From contig NZ_BNED01000005.1 of NCBI RefSeq assembly GCF_016755875.1, forward strand, positions 6,725,501 to 6,789,500: DNA of 64,000 nt. Reading direction: 5' to 3'. The translations under genes and the position numbers were made by a program. The stretch comes from Streptomyces spororaveus (GTDB lineage: Bacteria; Actinomycetota; Actinomycetes; Streptomycetales; Streptomycetaceae). Shown in pieces: positions 7,969-16,809 of the stretch (positions are counted from its first letter, which is position 1; the number at the start of each line of letters is the position of its first letter). The notes beneath the pieces were generated by a model that saw only the letters and a list, made by a program, of their open reading frames with translations, searched no databases and was not told the DNA's origin.

Positions 7969-9168
7969 ATGGCCGACCGGGTCACGGTGATCGGCTGGGA
8001 CGGTTCGCCCCTGACCGCGGGCGCCCGGTCCGCGCTCTCCGCCGCCACCCTCGTGGCCGGCGCCGCGCACCACCTCGCCCTCCCCGAAGTACCGCCCACC
8101 GCGGAACGCATCCGCCTGGGCAGTGTCGGCCTCGCCGCGCGGCGCATCGCCGGCCACCGCGGTACCGCCGTGGTCTTCGCCGACGGGGACCCCGGCTTCT
8201 TCGGAGCCGTACGCACCCTGCGCGCCCCGGAGCACGGCCTGGAGGTCGAGGTCGTCCCGGCCGTCTCCTCCGTGGCCGCCGCCTTCGCCCGCGCCGGCAT
8301 GCCCTGGGACGACGCCCAGGTCGTCGTCGCCCACCCCCGCACCCTGCGCCGCGCGGTCAACGTCTGCCGCGCCCACGCCAAGGTCGCCGTCCTCACCTCA
8401 CCCGGCGCCGGCCCCGCGGAACTGGCGCTGCTCCTCGAAGGAGTCCACCGCACCTTCGTCGTCTGCGAGGAACTCGGCACGGACCGCGAGCAGGTGAGCG
8501 TCCTCACCTCCGACCGCGCCGCCGACCACAGCTGGCGCGACCCGAACGTCGTCATCGTCATCGGCGGCGGGGGACCGGCACCCGCCGACGCGGGCTGGCT
8601 CCTCGGCCAGAGCGCCGCCCGGTCCGCCGACCGCGGCTGGGCCGGACCCCAGGCCGACGCGGGAGAAGGCGAGTCCGCGCAGCTCCGCGCCGCCCAGCTC
8701 GCCCGGCTCGGCCCGCGCACCGGCGACCTCCTCTGGGACATCGGCGCCGGATCCGGCGGCGTGGCCGTGGACGCGGCCGTCCTCGGCGCCGCCGTCATCG
8801 CGGTGGACGCCGACCCGGCCGCCTGCGACCGGGTAACTGCCGCCGCCCGCAAGCGGGGAGTGCAGCTCCAGGCCGTCGCCGGGCGCGCGCCGCACGTACT
8901 GGAGAGCCTGCCCGAGCCCGATGTCGTGCGCGTCGGCGGCGGAGGTGCCGCCGTCGTCGCGGCCGTCGCCGAACGCCGCCCCGAACGGATCGTCAGCCAC
9001 GCCTCCACCCGCGACGAGGCGGAGGCGATCGGCAGGGCACTCACCGAACACGGTTACGCCGTCGAGTGCGCGCTGCTCCAGTCCGTCGGCCTGGACACCC
9101 GGACCTGGACCGAACAGGACCGTTCCGTGGTGTTCCTCCTGGCAGCGGAACGCCCCGCCACGCGCTGA
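7969..9168 (+). CDS. cobL: Precorrin-6Y C5,15-methyltransferase (decarboxylating), CbiE-CbiT fusion
   Basis: Cobalamin corrin-ring enzyme that methylates C5 and C15 and removes the C12 acetate carboxyl of precorrin-6Y. Residues 1-205 form the CbiE tetrapyrrole methylase half (VTVIGWDGSPL, FADGDPGFFGA), residues about 215-399 the CbiT half with the class I SAM motif WDIGAGSGGVAVDAA. The length of 399 matches fused CobL. Close to the CobT fusion and the CysG-like gene, so the region is a small tetrapyrrole cluster. No cobalamin riboswitch was recognised upstream by eye. Confidence 0.93.
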   Translation: MADRVTVIGWDGSPLTAGARSALSAATLVAGAAHHLALPEVPPTAERIRLGSVGLAARRIAGHRGTAVVFADGDPGFFGAVRTLRAPEHGLEVEVVPAVSSVAAAFARAGMPWDDAQVVVAHPRTLRRAVNVCRAHAKVAVLTSPGAGPAELALLLEGVHRTFVVCEELGTDREQVSVLTSDRAADHSWRDPNVVIVIGGGGPAPADAGWLLGQSAARSADRGWAGPQADAGEGESAQLRAAQLARLGPRTGDLLWDIGAGSGGVAVDAAVLGAAVIAVDADPAACDRVTAAARKRGVQLQAVAGRAPHVLESLPEPDVVRVGGGGAAVVAAVAERRPERIVSHASTRDEAEAIGRALTEHGYAVECALLQSVGLDTRTWTEQDRSVVFLLAAERPATR

Positions 9169-9279
9169 GACGAGGGCCGGGGTAGGCTGGCCGATCGTCG
9201 TACTGCCTCGGACGATTCGGGCATCGCGACACCGCCTGGACGCGCGACGTGGCGCAGTCCACAAAGGACCGTGACGGTT

Positions 9280-9450
9280 ATGGCCGCCACGATGGTCGAC
9301 GGGCGCGACAATGCTTACTGGTTGTCGTGCAGGCGTATGCGAGACGAGTTCGTCGCACCGCAACCCCGCAGGCAAAACCGCTCGGCGGACTCGTGGGCGA
9401 CCGGGCGATCGAAGAGGCAACACCGATGGGCGAGGGGTAAGCATGACTGA
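9280..9450 (+). CDS. Possible small ORF overlapping the cobT start (56 aa)
   Basis: An ATG at 9280 opens 56 codons (start MAATMVDGRDNAYWLSC, basic end RWARGKHD) closing with a TGA that overlaps the start of the next gene by 8 bases. AAAGGA lies 11 bases upstream, and a GTG at 9271 is an alternative start. No family is recognised. The position would suit translational coupling to cobT, but the cobT gene also has its own GAGGGG RBS and the ORF could be chance in G+C-rich DNA. Confidence 0.3.
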   Translation: MAATMVDGRDNAYWLSCRRMRDEFVAPQPRRQNRSADSWATGRSKRQHRWARGKHD

Positions 9451-12400
9451 CACCGGCCAGGTCCCGGGCGAGGGTCTCCCGGACAACGCGGGCATGGTGG
9501 ATCAGCAGAGCGTCCCCGCTCCGGTCCAGATCCCCGCACCGATTCCCCCCGGCTACGCCTTCCAGGACCTCATGGACAACCCGGCCGAGCCGGAGGACGA
9601 GGAACTGCTGCTGATGCCGAGCGGCCAGGGCGCGTGGAGCGACCCGCAGGTCGTCCCGCAGGCCCCCGCCTTCCCGGCCGCGCCCCAGCTCGGCGAGCCG
9701 CAGATGTACCCGGACCTGTCCTACTCCGCCGAGCCCGCCTACCCCGAGGCCCCGGCCGCGTTCAGCGAGTTCCCCCCGCCCGTGTTCCCCGACGGCGGCT
9801 ACAGCGCGGGCGCGCACGAGACCGGCGGCCGTGACTCCGGCGCGCTCGACCTCGGCGGGCTCGTCGTCCCGCCCCCGGCGGCCTCCGTCGCCCCGGCGGC
9901 CCCCGCGGCCCCCGTCCGGCGTCCCCTGCACATGGGCCCGCCCATGCCCGAGGCCAACGGCGGAGTCGTGCGGTCCCTCGCCGACCGGGGCCCGGCCGCC
10001 GCGCCCGCCCAGGCCGCCCCGACGGCCGCCCCGCTCGGCGCCGTGGCGACGACCCCGCTCCACCAGGCCGGCCCCCCGACCTTGGGGCCCGAGTACCTGG
10101 ACATCCCGCGCGCCGAGCCCGCAGCGGCCCCCGAGGCCCAGCCGGGCGAGATCCCGCCGCAGGGCGGGGCCCCGTGGACCCCGGAGTCCGTCCCCGCCCC
10201 GGAGCCGGTGGCGGCCGAGCCGGCCCGGGACCCCGAGCCGGTGGCGGTCCCCGTAGCCGCCGAAGCCCCCGAGCCGGTAGCGGCCGCCGTCGAGCCGGAG
10301 CCGCAGCCGGTGCCCGTGCCGGCGGAGACGGCGGCTCACCCGCCGCAGCCCGAGGCCGTTCCGGCCGAGGCGCTCCCCGCGGCGGCGGAGACCCCCGAGC
10401 CGGTGGCCGCGGAGCCGGTGGTCGCCGAGGTGCCCGCCGTCGTACCCGTACCGGTCGCCCCCGCGGAGCCGGCCGTACCGGTCGCCCCCGCGGAGCCCGC
10501 CGAGCCCGTCCAGCCGGTGCTCGCCGAGGCCGTGCCCGCCGAGGCCGTGCCCGCCCCGGTCGAGCCGGCGGCCGTCGAGCCGCAGCCCGCCCCGGCAGCC
10601 CCCGAGGAGCAGCCGGCCGAGCCCGTCGCGCCCGAGCCCGTGGCGGTCGTCGCCCCGGTGGAGGCCGCCGAGCCCGTGCAGCCGGTGCTCGCCGAGGCCG
10701 TGCCCGCGGAGGCCGTGCCCGCCCCGGTCGAGCCGGCGGCCGTCGAGCCGCAGCCCGCCCCGGCAGCCCCCGAGGAGCCCGCCCCGGCCGCCCCCGCCGA
10801 GCCGGCCGAGGCCGTCGCCCCGGCGGACCAGCCCGAGGCGGAGTCCGAGACCGGGCCCGAGGCCGCCGTCGCGGCCGAGCCCGCCGCCGGCGAGGCGGCC
10901 CCCGGCTACGCCGACGCCGAGCGCGAGGCCGTCCTGCGCGTCATGCGCGAGCGCCGCGACATCCGCAAGGGCTTCCGTACCGATCCGATCCCCCACGAGG
11001 TGCTGCTCCGCGTCCTGGAGGCGGCCCACACCGCGCCCAGCGTCGGCCACTCCCAGCCCTGGGACTTCGTCGTCATCCGCTCCGCCGAGACCCGCCGGAC
11101 GATGCACGAGCTCGCCCAGCGCCAGCGCGAGGCGTACGCGAAGTCGCTGCCCAAGGGCCGGGCGAAGCAGTTCAAGGAACTCAAGATCGAGGCCATCCTC
11201 GACACCCCGGTGAACATCGTCGTGACCGCCGACCCCACCCGGGGCGGACGCCACACCCTCGGCCGGCACACCCAGCCGCAGATGGCCCCGTACTCCTCGG
11301 CCCTCGCCGTCGAGAACCTCTGGCTCGCCGCGCGCGCCGAAGGCCTCGGCGTCGGCTGGGTCAGCTTCTTCGACGAGCGTGAGATGGTCCGCGAGCTGGG
11401 CCTGCCCGAGCACCTCGAAGTCGTCGCCTACCTCTGCGTCGGCTACGTCGACGAGTTCCCCGAGGAGCCCGAGCTCGCCCAGGCCGGCTGGTCGCAGCGC
11501 CGCCCGCTCTCCTGGGTGGTCCACGAGGAGACCTACGGCCGGCGCGCGCTGCCCGGCGAGGAGCCGCACGACCTGCTCTCCGAGACGGTCGCAAGCATCC
11601 GCCCGCTCGACGCGAAGGCTCTGGGCGAGGCCTGGGAGCGCCAGAAGCGCATGACCAAGCCCGCCGGGGCCCTGGGCATGCTGGAGATCATCTCGGCCCA
11701 GCTGTCCGGCCTCTCCCGCGTCTGCCCGCCGCCGATCCCGGAGCCGGCCGCGGTCGCGATCTTCGCCGGTGACCACGGTGTGCACGCCCAGGGCGTCACC
11801 CCGTGGCCGCAGGAGGTCACCACGCAGATGGTGGCCAACTTCCTCGGCGGCGGAGCGGTCTGCAACGCCTTCGCCAACCAGGTCGGCGCCGAGGTCTGCG
11901 TGATCGACGTCGGTGTCGCGGGCGACCTGCCCGCCACCCCGGGCCTGCTGCCCCGCAAGGTCCGCCCCGGCACGGCGGACCTCTCCACCGGCCCGGCGAT
12001 GACCCGCGAGGAAGCCATCGCGGCCATCGAGGTCGGCATCGAGACGGCCCGCGACCTCGTCGCGGCGGGCAACAAGGCGCTCCTCACCGGCGAGATGGGC
12101 ATCGCGAACACCACGGTCTCCGCAGCCCTGATCTCGGTCTTCACGGGAGTCGACCCGTCGGAGGTCACCGGCCGCGGCACGGGCATCAACGACGAGACGC
12201 ACGCCCGCAAGGTCGAGGTCGTCCGCCGCGCCCTGGAACTCCACCAGCCCGACCCGGCGGACCCGATCGGCGTCCTCGCGGCCATCGGCGGCCTGGAGCA
12301 CGCGGCCATCGTCGGCCTCCTCCTCGGCGGCGCGTCGCTGCGCACCCCGGTGATCCTGGACGGCGTGAGCGCCGGAGCGGCCGCCCTGGTGGCCCGCGCC

Positions 12401-12622
12401 ATCGCCCCCGAGTCCCTGTCGGCGTGCATCGCGGGCCACCGCAGCGCCGAGCCGGGCCACGTCGCCGCGCTCAACAAGCTGGGCCTGCGCCCGCTGGTCG
12501 ACCTGGACCTCCGCCTCGGCGAGGGAACGGGCGCCCTGCTCGCCCTTCCCCTGGTCCAGAGCGCGGCCCGCGCGATGCACGAGGTCGCCACGTTCGACTC
12601 GGCGGGCGTCACCGAGAAGTAG
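9443..12622 (+). CDS. cobT: Fusion: low-complexity N-terminus + BluB-like nitroreductase + CobT phosphoribosyltransferase
   Basis: A 1059-residue fusion. Residues 1-485 are Pro/Ala/Glu/Val-rich low complexity with an internal duplication (10501-10610 and 10669-10778). Residues about 487-700 are a nitroreductase-fold domain like BluB, the flavin enzyme that makes 5,6-dimethylbenzimidazole (RRDIRKGFRTDPIPHEVLL, TAPSVGHSQPWDFVVI). Residues about 712-1059 are CobT, which attaches DMB to the nicotinate-ribose phosphate for the lower ligand of B12; the catalytic Glu lies in LRLGEGTGALLALPL. A GAGGGG RBS is 5 bases before the ATG. The fusion would couple lower-ligand synthesis to its activation. Confidence 0.92.
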   Translation: MTDTGQVPGEGLPDNAGMVDQQSVPAPVQIPAPIPPGYAFQDLMDNPAEPEDEELLLMPSGQGAWSDPQVVPQAPAFPAAPQLGEPQMYPDLSYSAEPAYPEAPAAFSEFPPPVFPDGGYSAGAHETGGRDSGALDLGGLVVPPPAASVAPAAPAAPVRRPLHMGPPMPEANGGVVRSLADRGPAAAPAQAAPTAAPLGAVATTPLHQAGPPTLGPEYLDIPRAEPAAAPEAQPGEIPPQGGAPWTPESVPAPEPVAAEPARDPEPVAVPVAAEAPEPVAAAVEPEPQPVPVPAETAAHPPQPEAVPAEALPAAAETPEPVAAEPVVAEVPAVVPVPVAPAEPAVPVAPAEPAEPVQPVLAEAVPAEAVPAPVEPAAVEPQPAPAAPEEQPAEPVAPEPVAVVAPVEAAEPVQPVLAEAVPAEAVPAPVEPAAVEPQPAPAAPEEPAPAAPAEPAEAVAPADQPEAESETGPEAAVAAEPAAGEAAPGYADAEREAVLRVMRERRDIRKGFRTDPIPHEVLLRVLEAAHTAPSVGHSQPWDFVVIRSAETRRTMHELAQRQREAYAKSLPKGRAKQFKELKIEAILDTPVNIVVTADPTRGGRHTLGRHTQPQMAPYSSALAVENLWLAARAEGLGVGWVSFFDEREMVRELGLPEHLEVVAYLCVGYVDEFPEEPELAQAGWSQRRPLSWVVHEETYGRRALPGEEPHDLLSETVASIRPLDAKALGEAWERQKRMTKPAGALGMLEIISAQLSGLSRVCPPPIPEPAAVAIFAGDHGVHAQGVTPWPQEVTTQMVANFLGGGAVCNAFANQVGAEVCVIDVGVAGDLPATPGLLPRKVRPGTADLSTGPAMTREEAIAAIEVGIETARDLVAAGNKALLTGEMGIANTTVSAALISVFTGVDPSEVTGRGTGINDETHARKVEVVRRALELHQPDPADPIGVLAAIGGLEHAAIVGLLLGGASLRTPVILDGVSAGAAALVARAIAPESLSACIAGHRSAEPGHVAALNKLGLRPLVDLDLRLGEGTGALLALPLVQSAARAMHEVATFDSAGVTEK
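10501..10778 (+). repeat. In-frame 110-bp direct repeat inside the cobT-fusion linker
   Basis: 10501-10610 and 10669-10778 are nearly identical (differences at synonymous sites only, by eye), offset by 168 bases = 56 codons. Each copy encodes EPVQPVLAEAVPAEAVPAP and the following residues to EE. This shows recent expansion of the Pro/Ala/Glu linker by duplication. Confidence 0.85.
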
Positions 12623-12928
12623 TACTCCGGCGGACCGTGGGGCGGGGAGGGGCACCGCCCCACCGCGAAGCCAATCCCAGCCCCGCCGGCGATTGAGGCG
12701 CGGGGTCCGGGGCGGAGCCCCGATCCGTGACCGGCACCCACGTACGGCAGGGGCCGGACCCGGCACCACCCACCCCGCACCCGGGGCCCGGGGCGCAGCC
12801 CCGTCCGCGCCTCGGGACGGCCCGCGCCGTATGGTGGACCCGCACCGAGAATCCGCACGTCAGCACACCGCCGCTCCAGAGCCGCAGCGGCAAGACAGAA
12901 CGACTGCCGCACCAGGAGCCGCACCGCC
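12623..12928. repeat. Gap with Streptomyces-type G+C-rich interspersed repeat
   Basis: 306 bases without a gene. 12678-12722 reads CAGCCCCGCCGGCGATTGAG followed by GCGCGGGG...CGGAGCCCCG. I recognise this as a short interspersed element seen between genes in many Streptomyces genomes, self-complementary at its G/C blocks. A second GGGGCGCAGCCCC-type block lies near 12789-12802. It may act as a terminator-like structure after the cobT fusion. The cysG-like gene promoter should lie in the last 100 bases but is not obvious. Confidence 0.6.
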
Positions 12929-14173
12929 ATGGCCGACAACCCCGCCTACCCCGTAGGACTCCGCCTCGCCGGCCGCCGCGTCGTCGTCATCGGCGGTGGC
13001 CAGGTCGCCCAGCGCCGCCTCCCGGCGCTCATCGCGGCCGGCGCCGACGTCCTGCTCATCTCGCCCTCGGCCACCCCTTCCGTGGACGCCATGGCCGAGA
13101 CCGGCGAGATCCGCTGGGAGCGCCGCCGCTACCGGGACGGCGACCTCGCCGACGCCTGGTACGCGCTGATCGCCACCCAGAACCGCGAGGACAACGAGCG
13201 CGCCTCCGCCGAGGCCGAGCGCGAGCGCGTCTGGTGCGTCCGCGCCGACGACGCCTCCGCCGCCACCGCGTGGACCCCCGCGACCGGCCGCATCGAGGGC
13301 GTCACCGTCGCCGTGCTGACCGGCAACGACCCCCGCCGCTCCGCGGCCGTCCGCGACGCCGTCGTGGAGGGGCTGCGCGACGGCACCCTCACCGCCCCCG
13401 CCCACCGGCACAAGGCCACGCCCGGCGTGGCCCTCGTCGGCGGCGGCCCGGGTGACCCGGACCTGATCACCGTGCGCGGCCGCCGCCTCCTCGCCGAGGC
13501 CGACGTGGTCATCGCCGACCGGCTCGGCCCCCGCGACCTGCTCGACGAGCTTCCGCCGCACGTCGAGGTCATCGACGCCGCGAAGATCCCGTACGGCCGG
13601 TTCATGGCCCAGGAGGCCATCAACAACGCCCTGATCGAGCACGCCCGGGCCGGCAAGGCCGTGGTCCGGCTCAAGGGCGGGGACCCGTACGTCTTCGGCC
13701 GCGGCATGGAGGAGCTCCAGGCCCTCGCCGAGGCCGGCATCCCCTGCACCGTCGTCCCCGGCATCTCCAGCTCCATCTCGGTCCCCGGCGCCGCCGGCAT
13801 CCCGGTGACCCACCGCGGTGTGGCGCACGAGTTCACCGTCGTGAGCGGCCACGTCGGCCCCGACGACCCGCGCTCGCTCGTGGACTGGGCCTCGCTCGCC
13901 AAGCTCACCGGCACCCTGGTGATCCTCATGGGCGTCGACAAGATCGGCCTGATCGCCGCGGCACTGGTGCGCCACGGCCGCTCCGCGGACACCCCCGTCG
14001 CGGTGATCCAGGAGGGCACCACCGCCACCCAGCGCCGGGTGGACGCCACCCTGGCCACGGTCGGCGAGACCGTGCGCGCCGAGGAGGTCCGTCCCCCGGC
14101 CGTCATCGTCATCGGCGAGGTCGTCCGCGTGAACGGCCCGGGCGACCGCCCCCTCCCCACCATCGGCGCCTGA
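12929..14173 (+). CDS. cysG: Uroporphyrinogen-III C-methyltransferase with N-terminal siroheme synthase-like domain
   Basis: Residues 1-150 form an NAD-binding precorrin-2 dehydrogenase/ferrochelatase-like domain (VVVIGGGQVAQRRLPALIAAG). Residues about 165-405 form a SUMT domain that methylates uroporphyrinogen III at C2 and C7 (LVGGGPGDPDLITVRG, VVRLKGGDPYVFGRG, VTHRG). The arrangement equals CysG, and at 414 residues it is slightly shorter than E. coli CysG. It supplies siroheme for sulfite/nitrite reductase and feeds precorrin-2 to the cobalamin pathway represented by cobL and cobT nearby. Whether the N-terminal half is a fully active ferrochelatase cannot be judged. Confidence 0.92.
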   Translation: MADNPAYPVGLRLAGRRVVVIGGGQVAQRRLPALIAAGADVLLISPSATPSVDAMAETGEIRWERRRYRDGDLADAWYALIATQNREDNERASAEAERERVWCVRADDASAATAWTPATGRIEGVTVAVLTGNDPRRSAAVRDAVVEGLRDGTLTAPAHRHKATPGVALVGGGPGDPDLITVRGRRLLAEADVVIADRLGPRDLLDELPPHVEVIDAAKIPYGRFMAQEAINNALIEHARAGKAVVRLKGGDPYVFGRGMEELQALAEAGIPCTVVPGISSSISVPGAAGIPVTHRGVAHEFTVVSGHVGPDDPRSLVDWASLAKLTGTLVILMGVDKIGLIAAALVRHGRSADTPVAVIQEGTTATQRRVDATLATVGETVRAEEVRPPAVIVIGEVVRVNGPGDRPLPTIGA

Positions 14174-14215
14174 CAGGCCGTTGGCACCGCACCCAGGACA
14201 AGGCAGTATCACCCT

Positions 14216-15034
14216 GTGGCTGATCTCATCACCATCACCGACCCCGACGACCCGCGCCTGCGCGACTACACGGGCCTGACCGACGTCGAACTCCGGCGCC
14301 GGCGCGAGCCCGCGGAAGGCCTTTTCATCGCCGAGGGCGAGAAGGTCATCAGACGCGCCAAGGACGCCGGATACGAGATGCGCTCGATGCTGCTCTCCGC
14401 CAAGTGGGTCGACGTCATGCGCGACGTCATCGACGAACTCCCGGCACCGGTCTACGCGGTGAGCCCCGAGCTCGCCGAGCGCGTCACCGGCTACCACGTG
14501 CACCGCGGGGCCCTGGCCTCCATGCAGCGCAAGCCGCTGCCCACGGCCGAGGAGCTGCTCTCGACGACCCGCCGCGTGGTCGTCATGGAAGCGGTCAACG
14601 ACCACACCAACATCGGGGCCATCTTCCGCAGTGCCGCCGCCCTCGGCATGGACGCGGTGCTGCTGTCGCCCGACTGCGCGGACCCGCTCTACCGCCGCTC
14701 GGTGAAGGTCTCCATGGGCGCGGTGTTCTCCGTCCCCTACGCCCGCCTGGAGGCCTGGCCGAAGAGCCTGGACTCGGTCCGCGAGGCGGGCTTCAAGCTG
14801 CTCGCCCTCACCCCGCACGAGAAGGCCACGCCGATCGACGTGGCCGCGCCGCAGTCCCTGGAACGGGTCGCGCTCATGCTCGGAGCCGAGGGCGACGGCC
14901 TGTCCACGCCCGCGCTGGTCGCCGCCGACGAGTGGGTGCGGATTCCGATGGCGCACGGCGTGGACTCGCTGAACGTGGGCGCCGCGGCCGCGGTCGCCTT
15001 CTACGCGGTGGCGCAGGGCCGCGCCGCCCAGTAG
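14216..15034 (+). CDS. TrmH/SpoU-family RNA 2'-O-methyltransferase
   Basis: A SPOUT methyltransferase of 272 residues. An N-terminal substrate-binding region (to about 110) is followed by the knotted SAM domain with the three motifs: motif 1 NDHTNIGAIFRSAAALGMDA, motif 2 ALMLGAEGDGLS, and motif 3 IPMAHGVDSLNVGAAAAVAF. It probably methylates a ribose in rRNA or tRNA; the exact nucleotide is unknown. The start is GTG, 42 bases after the cysG-like stop, so the two may be co-transcribed. Confidence 0.88.
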   Translation: MADLITITDPDDPRLRDYTGLTDVELRRRREPAEGLFIAEGEKVIRRAKDAGYEMRSMLLSAKWVDVMRDVIDELPAPVYAVSPELAERVTGYHVHRGALASMQRKPLPTAEELLSTTRRVVVMEAVNDHTNIGAIFRSAAALGMDAVLLSPDCADPLYRRSVKVSMGAVFSVPYARLEAWPKSLDSVREAGFKLLALTPHEKATPIDVAAPQSLERVALMLGAEGDGLSTPALVAADEWVRIPMAHGVDSLNVGAAAAVAFYAVAQGRAAQ

Positions 15035-15043
15035 GCGCCGGGG

Positions 15044-16264
15044 CTACAGCTTCTGGGCCGCCGCGATGCCCAGCGCCACGATCAGCGTCACCACGACGAA
15101 CACGATCAGCCGCTGCCGCATCAGCTTCGGGTCCGGCCGCGAGGGGCGCCGTCCCGTCCCCGTCGTCCTGGGGGCCGGACGGCCGCCCGTACGGCCCGAG
15201 GTCGGCCGGGAGGACGGGCCGCCGGGGTGCTGCGGGTTGCGGGAGGACGAGGGCCGCGAGTGCGGGCCGCTCGGGGACCCGCCCTGTGCCCGGGGTGTGG
15301 TGCCGCCGCCCGTACGACGTTCCGTGCGCCGGCCCGGGTACTCCTCGGCCCCGCCGATCCGCTCCGCCTCCGGGAGCCGCCCGGTGGGCCGCTCGACCCG
15401 GGCCCGCTGGGCCGGCGGGCGCCCGTCCGAGAGCCCCTGGGCCTCACGGGCGGCGATCTCCTTGAGCCGCATCGACAGCTGGAGCGTACTGGGGCGCTCC
15501 TCGGGATCCTTGGCGAGGCAGGCCCGTACCAGGGGCGCCAGCGCGTCCGGGACGCCCTGCAGGTGCGGCTCCTCGTGCACCACGCGGTACAGCATGACCT
15601 CGGAACTGCCGTGTCCGAAGGGCGAGTCGGCGGTGGCCGCGTAGGCCAGGGTGGCGCCGAGGGCGAAGACGTCGGTGGCCGGGGTGACGACGGCGCCGCG
15701 CACCTGCTCGGGTGCGAGGAAGCCGGGGGAGCCGACGGCCGTACCCACATGGGTGAGGGTGCTCGCCCCGGTGGCCCAGGCGATCCCGAAGTCGATGATC
15801 CGGGGTCCCTTGGGCGACAGCAGGATGTTCGAGGGCTTGAGGTCGCGGTGCACCACGCCCGCCTCGTGGACGGCGACCAGGCCCTCGGAGAGCGCGGCGC
15901 CCACGGCGGCGATCTGCGCGGCCGTCAGGGGGCCTTCCTCGGCCACCTTGTCGTGCAGCGAGGGGCCGGGTACGTACTGCGTCGCGAACCAGGGGCGCTC
16001 GGCCTCCAGGTCCGCCGCCACCAGGCGTGCGGTGCACCCGCCCCGGATCCGCCGGGCGGCGGACACCTCGCGGGCGAACCGCGAGCGGAACTCCTGGTCC
16101 TCGGCCAGATCCGGCCGGATGACCTTGAGCGCGACACGCTGCCCGCGCCGGTCCGATCCCAGATAGACCACGCCCATGCCGCCGGCGCCGAGACGCCGGT
16201 GCAGTCTGAACGAGCCGACGACACGCGGGTCCTCGCGCCGGAGCCGCATCATCGCCATGTCCAC
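15044..16264 (-). CDS. Serine/threonine protein kinase, C-terminal membrane anchor
   Basis: Hanks-type kinase. Residues about 17-270 hold the glycine loop GAGGMGVVYLG, the VALKVI lysine, the catalytic HRDLKPSNILL, DFG in IIDFGIAW, and the APEQV segment. After residue 280 comes a Pro/Ser/Arg/Gly-rich linker, then a single C-terminal hydrophobic segment (LIVFVVVTLIVALGIAAA) and a two-residue tail. There are no PASTA domains, so the outside part is minimal; this is unlike PknB. The start may be GTG at 16264 or ATG at 16258. Convergent with the TrmH gene, 9 bases apart. Confidence 0.93.
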   Translation of the reverse strand: MDMAMMRLRREDPRVVGSFRLHRRLGAGGMGVVYLGSDRRGQRVALKVIRPDLAEDQEFRSRFAREVSAARRIRGGCTARLVAADLEAERPWFATQYVPGPSLHDKVAEEGPLTAAQIAAVGAALSEGLVAVHEAGVVHRDLKPSNILLSPKGPRIIDFGIAWATGASTLTHVGTAVGSPGFLAPEQVRGAVVTPATDVFALGATLAYAATADSPFGHGSSEVMLYRVVHEEPHLQGVPDALAPLVRACLAKDPEERPSTLQLSMRLKEIAAREAQGLSDGRPPAQRARVERPTGRLPEAERIGGAEEYPGRRTERRTGGGTTPRAQGGSPSGPHSRPSSSRNPQHPGGPSSRPTSGRTGGRPAPRTTGTGRRPSRPDPKLMRQRLIVFVVVTLIVALGIAAAQKL

Positions 16265-16809
16265 CCCGCTGACCGGTCGTCCTGTTGACGTGCCACAGCT
16301 TACGGACCATCCGGCATGCGTGCTCAGAGGCCGCGCCCTCGCCGGGGGATTCGATTGTCAGTGCGCCACAGCACACGTGAGGGGGCGTCGGTGCCGCCGC
16401 CCGGGAACGCTCCCGCACCGGCCGGTCCGGCCAAGCACCCCTTGTGACAAGGGGATTGGCGCCCCGGGGCGGCTCCGGGCCCACTCCGGCGTGCCGGTAC
16501 GCCGCTCCTGCCCGAGTCGATCTTGCCGGCGGCCGGGGGGTGGACGCGCGGCCACAGGGAGTGACGGAAGTGAGCGAAGTCACTACCCTCCGGTCATCCC
16601 CTCGGGGAAGACCCCCAGAACGGGGGAGCGGTCTCCACCCAGGGGAGTACACGGGGCGGTCCCCGTCATCCTCCTGGAGGCCCGGCAATGGGTACGAGGG
16701 CATGAGGCCAGGAGCCGTCCGCCCGCCTAGTGTTGAAGACAAGCGGCGGGTGGCGCACTCGTCCCCCGAGGTCACAAGCCCGCCGCTGCCAGACGACAGG
16801 GAGAGGACC
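16265..16809. promoter_or_regulatory. Divergent regulatory gap between kinase and small membrane protein genes
   Basis: 545 bases with no convincing gene. It contains a perfect palindrome CCCCTTG-TGA-CAAGGGG (16438-16454) and an inverted pair AGTGA-N6-TCACT (16569-16573 / 16580-16584), extended by another AGTGAC at 16560-16565. The AGTGA...TCAC pattern recalls the early BldD operator description, but the spacing and flanks do not fit the later consensus. A further 9-base stem AGCGGCGGG / CCCGCCGCT lies near 16743-16787. Promoters for both flanking genes should lie here. Confidence 0.4.

Noticed and set aside
9278..12769. A 1163-codon open frame on the minus strand opposite the cobT fusion
   Set aside because: It is the G+C-driven mirror of the real gene; its translation is a Gly/Arg/Leu/His repeat without domains, and the plus strand encodes clear BluB-like and CobT domains.
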